Assembly (NCBI GenBank): GCA_007121455.1 | Contig: SKKN01000006.1 | Location: 78,827 to 142,826 of the forward strand | DNA length: 64,000 nt | From: Gemmatimonadota bacterium | GTDB lineage: Bacteria; Gemmatimonadota; Gemmatimonadetes; Longimicrobiales; Gaopeijiaceae | Direction: 5' to 3' | Shown: piece after piece, positions 58,304 to 64,000 of the stretch | Numbering within the stretch: the stretch's first letter is position 1 | How the letters are laid out: the number at the start of each line of letters is the position of its first letter | Translations under genes and position numbers: made by a program | Notes under the pieces: model-generated | What the model was told of the DNA's origin: nothing | Seen by the model: only the letters and a program-made list of their open reading frames with translations | The model's database searches: none

Positions 58304-60793
58304 TCAGGGCCAGGGTAGCGGGATTCGCTGGGGCCGGGAGCGCGTGGCCGGGTCGTCCTCGCCCCGGAAGAAGCGTTCGATGTCCCGGGCCGCCTGCGCG
58401 CGATGCGCCTCACTCTCCGGCGAGCCTCCGGATTCGCCGGCGATCCGTCGGTCGAGATCGGCGAGCCTGTGCTGCGCAACCGCACGCACTTCCGCGGTCG
58501 CTTCGACGTCTCCGGCCAGGTCGAGGAATGCATCGAGGACCGCGCGCTGGGTGACTCGCAGAAGTGCGGTCTCCCGCTCTCCCTCGGCCCCTCTCCCCCA
58601 GGTCGCCTGCTCCATTCGCTCCATCACCTCGGCGAGGGAGGGGCTCCGGGGGTCCCGTGCGTGGAAGGAGACGAGCCGCGCGGCGCGTTCCCGGTGGAGG
58701 AGGTTGTCGGCGACCTCCGCTGCGAGGCTCCAGGCGAGTGCGACAGGGTCGAAGTTCGTGCCTCCGGGAGACTCGATCCACCGCTCGCTCCCATCCGAAC
58801 CGAAGGGTGGAGGCGGGATCAGGGCCACGATCCGCTCGGGCACGTCGAGGGCGCTCGGCTCGAGGGCGTCGAGGACCTGATCGAGCGCGGTGCGCTGCAG
58901 ATCCGGGTCGAGGATCCCGGTAGGGCGCTGCCCGTCGCCCCGAAGGGCGTAGGTGAAGTCCATCCCGCCCACGTACTTCACTGCCGCTTCGAGGGCATAC
59001 CGATGGTGCAGGTAGACGTGGGCAAAGCGCTGGTTCAGGAGAGACAGAGCTTCGCCAGGCTCCACCGCGTTTTCATCGAATCGCTCGATGAGAAGCGCCC
59101 GGACCGCGCGGGTCCGCTCGAGCGCCTCGAGCATGTCTTCTCCCTCGATCCACTGTGTCGCGGCGGGGATCGAACCCGACTGGCTCGCGTGCCCGCCGGT
59201 GATGAAGCGTAGCCCGGCATCGACACCGTCCTGGATCATGGCATCGAGTCCGGCCTCTTCCTCCTCCGGCGTCGGATACCATGTGTAGGAATACCGAATC
59301 GCCAGAGAATCGTGCGCCCCCGGACCGGGCCGATATGCGTCCGAGAGGTCGAGGTTTCCATCGGCGTCGAGCGCGATGAGTGGAGCGGGATAGTCCATGA
59401 CGGAGCCCCGTCCCTGACTCGCCGCGATGAAGTTGTGCGGCAAGCCGATCGTGTGACCGATCTCATGCGCCGTATGCTGCCGCCGGCGAGCCATCGCGAA
59501 CTCCTCGGCGTCGAGGTTGAGCCCTTCGGGGCCCGCCGCCGGAAGAAGACCGGCCCAGATGTTGTAGTTGACCAGAGAGCGGTGGGAGTCCATCCGAATC
59601 ACGGTCTTCAGGATCTCTCCGGTTCTCGGATCCCGGAAGGACGGTCCGACGGACGGCCCCGGCTCCAGGCGGTGCACCCAGTAGATCACGTTGTACCGCG
59701 CATCCATCGGGTCCACGTCGGCGGGCAGGTCCTCGATCCGGAAGGCATCGAGGAAGCCGGCGGCCTCGAAGACCTCGTTCCACCACCGACCGCCTTCGAT
59801 GAATGCAGTCCGGTAGGGCTCTGGAATCGAAGGGTCCATGTAGTAGACGATGGGCTCGACCGGTTCCACTTGAACGCCCTCGAGGTAGGCCTCGGGGTCG
59901 CTCGGCTCGAGACGCCACCGGGCCACGAACGCCTCCCGGTAGTCCCCTTCGATCCCCTGGGAGAAATCGAACGTCGAGACGACCGACGTACCGGATCTGG
60001 GATCCGCCCGTCGCGTCTGCATGGGATCGTCCGGGAGCTTCACGAGCGAATGGTGTTGCTGAAGGGTGACGGACCGCCCGTCCGGAGCGTGCCGCCGAAG
60101 CTCCGGGCCGGGGGTGTCGGTCGCGAACGTCAGCGTGGACCGGACCTCCGTGTTCTCCGGAAAGGCGCCCAGCAGCTCGGGCTCCACGAAGCTCCGATCC
60201 TCATCGAGCTGAACGGACCCTTCGCCCGCGCGTTCGATCGGGCCGGACACGTCGAACATGTCGCTCAGGAAGAAGGAGGTGGCGTCCACGAGGAGTGCGT
60301 CCTCCTCCTCCTCTTCGATGGGAAACGACGCCAGCACGGAGACAGGGAAGGACTCCTCGACGCTCCTCTGCAGAGCCTCGTCTCCCGAGCGTGCATGGAC
60401 CCGGACGTTCTGACGCACGAGCGCGACCCGCGATCCCCGCCGAACGAACCGAACCACCGCCTCGCTTCCCACCTGGCCCCGGTCGAGCCGAGGCTGATTC
60501 GTGCCGAGGCCGGTGGCGAGCGTGTTCAGGTACAGGAAGTCCGTGTCCAGGTCGCGAACCTCGAGGAAGAGCTTCCCGGACTCCTCCTCGTAGTGGAGAG
60601 GGACGAATCCCTCCATGCTCGTCATCCCGGCCGTCCGGACGGAGATTGCGCCTTGGTTCCCCTCCAGAGAGGGATCGGTCGGCATCGCCGAAAGCTCCGC
60701 GCCCGCGAACACGGTGAGCAGGAGGGCCGCGAGGGTGGATCGGAATGCGAGGGACGCGGCCTGACCGGCCGCTGCAGAGGCTCTGAGATCCAC
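58304..60793 (-). CDS. Large exported zinc metalloprotease (DUF5117/DUF4953 type)
   Basis: 829 residues with a signal peptide (about 1-40). Zinc motif HEIGHTIGLPHN (HExxHxxGxxHN) at about 450 followed by GSVMDYPAPLI, the Met-turn, as in the DUF4953 metalloproteases. Earlier, RVALVRQNVRVHARSGDE is the DUF5117-like N-terminal domain. GTG start with AGGAGGGAAG upstream. Probably periplasmic or secreted. Confidence 0.9.
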   Translation of the reverse strand: MDLRASAAAGQAASLAFRSTLAALLLTVFAGAELSAMPTDPSLEGNQGAISVRTAGMTSMEGFVPLHYEEESGKLFLEVRDLDTDFLYLNTLATGLGTNQPRLDRGQVGSEAVVRFVRRGSRVALVRQNVRVHARSGDEALQRSVEESFPVSVLASFPIEEEEEDALLVDATSFFLSDMFDVSGPIERAGEGSVQLDEDRSFVEPELLGAFPENTEVRSTLTFATDTPGPELRRHAPDGRSVTLQQHHSLVKLPDDPMQTRRADPRSGTSVVSTFDFSQGIEGDYREAFVARWRLEPSDPEAYLEGVQVEPVEPIVYYMDPSIPEPYRTAFIEGGRWWNEVFEAAGFLDAFRIEDLPADVDPMDARYNVIYWVHRLEPGPSVGPSFRDPRTGEILKTVIRMDSHRSLVNYNIWAGLLPAAGPEGLNLDAEEFAMARRRQHTAHEIGHTIGLPHNFIAASQGRGSVMDYPAPLIALDADGNLDLSDAYRPGPGAHDSLAIRYSYTWYPTPEEEEAGLDAMIQDGVDAGLRFITGGHASQSGSIPAATQWIEGEDMLEALERTRAVRALLIERFDENAVEPGEALSLLNQRFAHVYLHHRYALEAAVKYVGGMDFTYALRGDGQRPTGILDPDLQRTALDQVLDALEPSALDVPERIVALIPPPPFGSDGSERWIESPGGTNFDPVALAWSLAAEVADNLLHRERAARLVSFHARDPRSPSLAEVMERMEQATWGRGAEGERETALLRVTQRAVLDAFLDLAGDVEATAEVRAVAQHRLADLDRRIAGESGGSPESEAHRAQAARDIERFFRGEDDPATRSRPQRIPLPWP

Positions 60794-60904
60794 GGCACTT
60801 CCCTCCTGTCGCTGCGGGTGGGGGAGACGGGTCGCTCGAGTCAGGGCAGAATGAGAATAGGTCCGAGCGCGGTCTGGAGCGAGCGGTGCGTGCTCTGCCG
60901 CCCT

Positions 60905-62716
60905 TCAGAACGGGAAGAAGAAGGGGATGACGAACACGGAGGCGCACAGGAGGAGGAGGTTCAGCGGACCTCCGACCTTCACGAAATCCGAGAAGCGGTA
61001 GCCCCCGGGTCCGAAGATGAACGTGTTCGTCTGATAGCCGATGGGAGTCATGAAGCTGTTCGAGGCGGCCACCATGACCGCAATGATGAACGGCATGGGG
61101 GATACGCCGAGACCTACGGCGGTCGCGACGGCGAGCGGGGTCACGACGATCGCGGCTGCATTGTTGCTGATGAGCTCCGTGAGAACCGACGTCAGGAGAT
61201 AGAAGGCTGCGAGCGTCCCGTACGGCCCGAGCGGCTCCGTCACGGCAAGCAGGTGGGAGGAGAGGAACTGAGCCGTGCCGGTATTCTGCATCGCGATCCC
61301 GAGCGGGAGAATGGAACCCAGCAGCACGAGCACCATCCAGTCCACTTCCGAGTATGCCTCATCGGGCGTGAGGCAGCCCGTGATGAACATGGCGGCGACG
61401 CCCATCAGCGACGAGACGAGGATCGTCGTCAGGCCGAACGCCGGGAGGGCCACGACCCCGAGCAGGATGGGGACGGCGAACGGGAGCTTTTTCGTCCGTC
61501 GGGTGGGGAGCTCGACGGTGCCCAGCAGAGCGAGGTCTCCTGTTCGGTGCACTCTGCGGAGTTCCTCCGGGGTGCCGCGCACGAGAAGAATGTCCCCCGC
61601 CTCCAGAGGGAGGTTCCGCATCGGCTCGTGAAGGGTCGATCCGTGGCGCCGGATCCCGATGACCGGAAGACCGTACCGACCCCTGAAGTTGAGCCCCCGC
61701 AACGTGCGACCCACGACCCTCGACCGGAGCGGGACGATCAGCTCCGCGAGCGTCTCCGATGCGTCCGTCTCGTCTTCCTCCCCCTCGACCGCCGGAAACT
61801 CGGGCCGGGCCCCTGTGATCTTGAGCCCCACCTTGGCTTCCGCACGTGCGAGGTTCGCCATCTTCCCGAGCACCGCCACCCGGTCGTTCGCCTGGATCTG
61901 CAGGTCTCCCGTCGGAAACTCGATCTTCTGGCCCTCTCGCTCCACGGAGATCACTTCGAGACCGTACTCGTCGGCGAACCGGCTCTCCCGAAGGGTCTTG
62001 CCTGCGAATTCGGACCGAGGCCCGACCACGAAGCCGGAGAGATACTCCCCCAGTTCGTAACGCTCCTCCAGGCTGTCTTCTGCTTCCCGCACCGGACTGA
62101 GCCAGCGTCCCACCGTCAGAAGGTACGTCACCCCGATCACGGTGAGGACCATCGCGGGGAGGGTGATCTCGAAGAGGCTGATGCGGTCGAATCCCAGCTC
62201 GAGCACGAGACCGGCGACGAGGAGGTTCGTGCTCGTTCCGATCAGCGTGAGCGTTCCCCCCATCTGGCTTGCGAAGGACACGGGCATGAACAGGCGGGAC
62301 GGGCTGAGGCCCGTCTTCCTCGCGATCCCGAGAAGAAGCGGGATCATGATCACCACGACGGGCGTGTTGTTGATGAAGGCGCTCGCCGGGATGACGACCG
62401 CGAAGGAGAGCAGCAGCAGTCGAATCTCACTCGGACCGGCCAGGCGGGAGAGCCAGCGGCCGAGCACGTCCACGGCACCGGTCCGTACGAGACCGGCGGA
62501 GAGGACGAACATCGCGCCGACCGTCACCGTGGCTTCGCTCGCGAAGCCGCTGATGCCTTCCCCCGGCGTGACCGTCTGGCTGAGGATGAGCGCGACCATG
62601 ACGAGGATCCCCACGACATCCACGCGCAGTCGGTTCCACACGAAAAGCCCCATCGCCCCCAGTGCGATCGTAAGGGTGACGAGGATCTCCGAGGTCAGAG
62701 CGGGGGAAGGCTCCAT
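60905..62716 (-). CDS. SLC13/DASS anion transporter with two RCK-C domains
   Basis: 603 residues. Two blocks of TM helices with the DASS motifs (INNTPVVVIMIP and SNNAAAIVVTPLA), split by two TrkA-C/RCK-C domains (about 210-300 and 330-400). Candidate substrates are sulfate, phosphate or dicarboxylates with Na+. GGAG lies five bases before ATG 62716. Confidence 0.9.
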   Translation of the reverse strand: MEPSPALTSEILVTLTIALGAMGLFVWNRLRVDVVGILVMVALILSQTVTPGEGISGFASEATVTVGAMFVLSAGLVRTGAVDVLGRWLSRLAGPSEIRLLLLSFAVVIPASAFINNTPVVVIMIPLLLGIARKTGLSPSRLFMPVSFASQMGGTLTLIGTSTNLLVAGLVLELGFDRISLFEITLPAMVLTVIGVTYLLTVGRWLSPVREAEDSLEERYELGEYLSGFVVGPRSEFAGKTLRESRFADEYGLEVISVEREGQKIEFPTGDLQIQANDRVAVLGKMANLARAEAKVGLKITGARPEFPAVEGEEDETDASETLAELIVPLRSRVVGRTLRGLNFRGRYGLPVIGIRRHGSTLHEPMRNLPLEAGDILLVRGTPEELRRVHRTGDLALLGTVELPTRRTKKLPFAVPILLGVVALPAFGLTTILVSSLMGVAAMFITGCLTPDEAYSEVDWMVLVLLGSILPLGIAMQNTGTAQFLSSHLLAVTEPLGPYGTLAAFYLLTSVLTELISNNAAAIVVTPLAVATAVGLGVSPMPFIIAVMVAASNSFMTPIGYQTNTFIFGPGGYRFSDFVKVGGPLNLLLLCASVFVIPFFFPF

Positions 62717-62840
62717 CGTGCTCCCATCGTTGGGCGGTGGCGCTCAGCCGGGTATGGGGCCTCGCCGAGGGCGAGGGACAGGAGAGGAATAGGGCCTTAC
62801 CGGGTTCCGAGGCAACGGCTCCCGGTGAGGAAGTACCGCG

Positions 62841-63941
62841 TCAGACTTCTTCGATGACGGAGTCGAAGAGGTCGCCCTGCATCGCGGCCGCGGTGCCCCG
62901 AGGCCTTTGCGGCCTCCGGAAGGCGCTCGTCGACAGGCTTGGCCGCTCTCGGTCGAGTCCGCTTCTCCGGCACTCCACCTCGAAGAGCCGTCCAATCTGC
63001 TCCGCAAAAATCCCCTCGCCTCGCATCCGGGTTCCGAAGCGAGGATCGTTCATCCGGCCGGCCCTCGAGGCGCGGATCCGGTTGAGGATCTTCCCCTTCC
63101 GACCCGGAAGGCAACGGGACAGCCAATCTGCGAAGAGGTCGGATACCGCATGGGGGAGCCGAAGGAGGACGTAGCCCGCTGAAGTCGCGCCCGCAGCGGC
63201 CGAGGCGCTCAGGATTGCCGGGATCTCCTCTTCGGTCAGGCCGGGAATGACCGGCGCCACATTCACACCCACGGGGACGCCGGCGCGAGCGAGAACTTCT
63301 ACCGCCTCGAGGCGTCTCCCGGGGCTGGAGGTCCTCGGCTCCATCGCGCGCTGCAGGTCCCGGTCGAGCGTGGTGATCGAGATGGTGACCGCTGCCGCTT
63401 CCCGGCGAGCGAGGGAAGCAAGGAGGTCCACGTCCCGGGTGACCGATCGATTCTTCGTGATCAGTGCCACGGGGTGACCGCACTTCTCGAGGATTTCGAG
63501 GCAGGCTCGCGTGATTCCGAGCCTTCGCTCCACGGGTTGGTAGGGGTCCGTGATCCCGCTCATCGCGAGGGGCACCGGATTCCATCCCGGCCTACGAATC
63601 GCATCGCGGAGGAGGGCCGGGGCATCCTCTTTCACCAGGATTCTGGACTCGAAGTCGAGACCCGGGGAGAAGCCGAGGTACTCGTGGCTGGGACGGGCGT
63701 AGCAGTAGACGCAACCGTGCTCGCAGCCACGGTATGGGTTCAGGCTCCAGTCGAACCCGACGTCGGGACTGCGATTTTGCGTGAGGACGGTACGCGCCGG
63801 GTCGCGGAGGTACTCCGTGCGCCGACGACAGGGCTCCTCACCCGCCTCTTCGGGGCTGAGGGAGACGGTCATCCTCTCGAAGCGGTTCGAGGGATCTGCC
63901 GCAGCACCACGGCTCGAATGGACGGGAAGCGATCGGCGCAT
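62841..63941 (-). CDS. PA0069/SplB-like radical SAM protein
   Basis: 366 residues. Radical SAM motif CEHGCVYC (CxxxCxxC, about residue 74), preceded by NPYRGC, then SGITDPYQPVE and LITKNRS, all typical of the PA0069 family related to spore photoproduct lyase. Substrate unproven. C-terminal FDSVIEEV ends the protein. No UV-repair partner is adjacent. Confidence 0.92.
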   Translation of the reverse strand: MRRSLPVHSSRGAAADPSNRFERMTVSLSPEEAGEEPCRRRTEYLRDPARTVLTQNRSPDVGFDWSLNPYRGCEHGCVYCYARPSHEYLGFSPGLDFESRILVKEDAPALLRDAIRRPGWNPVPLAMSGITDPYQPVERRLGITRACLEILEKCGHPVALITKNRSVTRDVDLLASLARREAAAVTISITTLDRDLQRAMEPRTSSPGRRLEAVEVLARAGVPVGVNVAPVIPGLTEEEIPAILSASAAAGATSAGYVLLRLPHAVSDLFADWLSRCLPGRKGKILNRIRASRAGRMNDPRFGTRMRGEGIFAEQIGRLFEVECRRSGLDRERPSLSTSAFRRPQRPRGTAAAMQGDLFDSVIEEV

Positions 63942-64000
63942 GAATCTCCCTACCCCCGGCTTCTCGTCGAGTTTCGGGTTGTCTTCGGTGTCGCCCCCCC

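Noticed and set aside
59312..62857. A very long (1181-codon) open frame on the plus strand
   Set aside because: It lies antisense across the metalloprotease and SLC13 transporter genes, whose motifs are unmistakable; its translation is Arg/His/Asp-rich without folds, as expected for GC-rich shadow frames.
1..64000. CRISPR array, insertion sequence, transposase, integrase, prophage
   Set aside because: No spaced direct repeats, transposase motifs or phage structural genes were seen on either strand.

Overview
This is a compact, high-GC bacterial chromosome segment. It has about 65 CDS or CDS-like features, one tRNA, no insertion sequence, no phage module and no CRISPR array. The cell envelope is Gram-negative: there is an MlaE/F/D lipid-transport operon, a beta-barrel protein, and several lipoproteins. 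Flavin-dependent thymidylate synthase, an NAD-type isocitrate dehydrogenase-like enzyme, a very large HEIGH zinc metalloprotease and many proteins of unknown function suggest Gemmatimonadota or a related phylum. That placement is inference from gene content and composition, not from a marker-gene tree.

Layout. 1-4.6 kb: heme genes hemE-hemH (minus), thyX (plus) and a histone-deacetylase-like amidohydrolase. 4.7-8.5 kb: a tightly coupled cassette of SRPBCC protein, radical SAM protein with extra cysteines, a metallophosphoesterase-fold protein with altered metal motifs, and a Na+/solute symporter. 8.5-12.7 kb: two unknown minus-strand genes, a phosphoribosyltransferase, rho, and a site-2-type protease. 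13-16.6 kb: an unknown small gene, the mlaE-mlaF-mlaD operon and a Nudix hydrolase. 16.7-22.7 kb: a ferredoxin-NADP reductase-like flavoprotein beside thioredoxin reductase, two SDRs facing away from each other, fumC and endonuclease IV. 22.8-26.0 kb: a promoter, structured-RNA and terminator element followed by a pterin operon (PTPS-type synthase, folE, SDR, QueD-type synthase) and a zinc-ribbon unknown. 26.1-35.5 kb: a long run of nearly abutting genes (TPR, OsmC, long-chain acyl-CoA synthetase, cutA, TPR, macro domain, transglutaminase, ABC exporter pair, Dph6-like ATPase). 35.6-42.2 kb: small membrane proteins, DUF445, a lipoprotein, a dicarboxylate/glutamate symporter, DUF1499 behind a truncated SIMPL-domain remnant, and a sugar nucleotidyltransferase. 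42.2-50.1 kb: M20 peptidase, an isopropylmalate/homocitrate-synthase-like enzyme, SDR, cyclophilin, msrB, lipoproteins, an isocitrate-dehydrogenase-like enzyme, two small membrane proteins and tRNA-Lys(CTT). 50.1-64 kb: a PAS/GAF histidine kinase whose 3' end runs antisense into the tRNA, SDR, YeaQ-type membrane protein, porin-like protein, MscS channel, ABC multidrug-type exporter, large metalloprotease, SLC13/RCK transporter and a PA0069/SplB-like radical SAM protein.

How the genes fit together. Most are housekeeping: heme, dTMP, TCA (fumarase, isocitrate-type dehydrogenase), redox repair (TrxR, MsrB, OsmC) and envelope maintenance. The two places most worth a closer look are the radical SAM/phosphoesterase/symporter cassette, and the RNA element preceding the pterin genes, where the terminator's 3' arm can also pair with an upstream segment.
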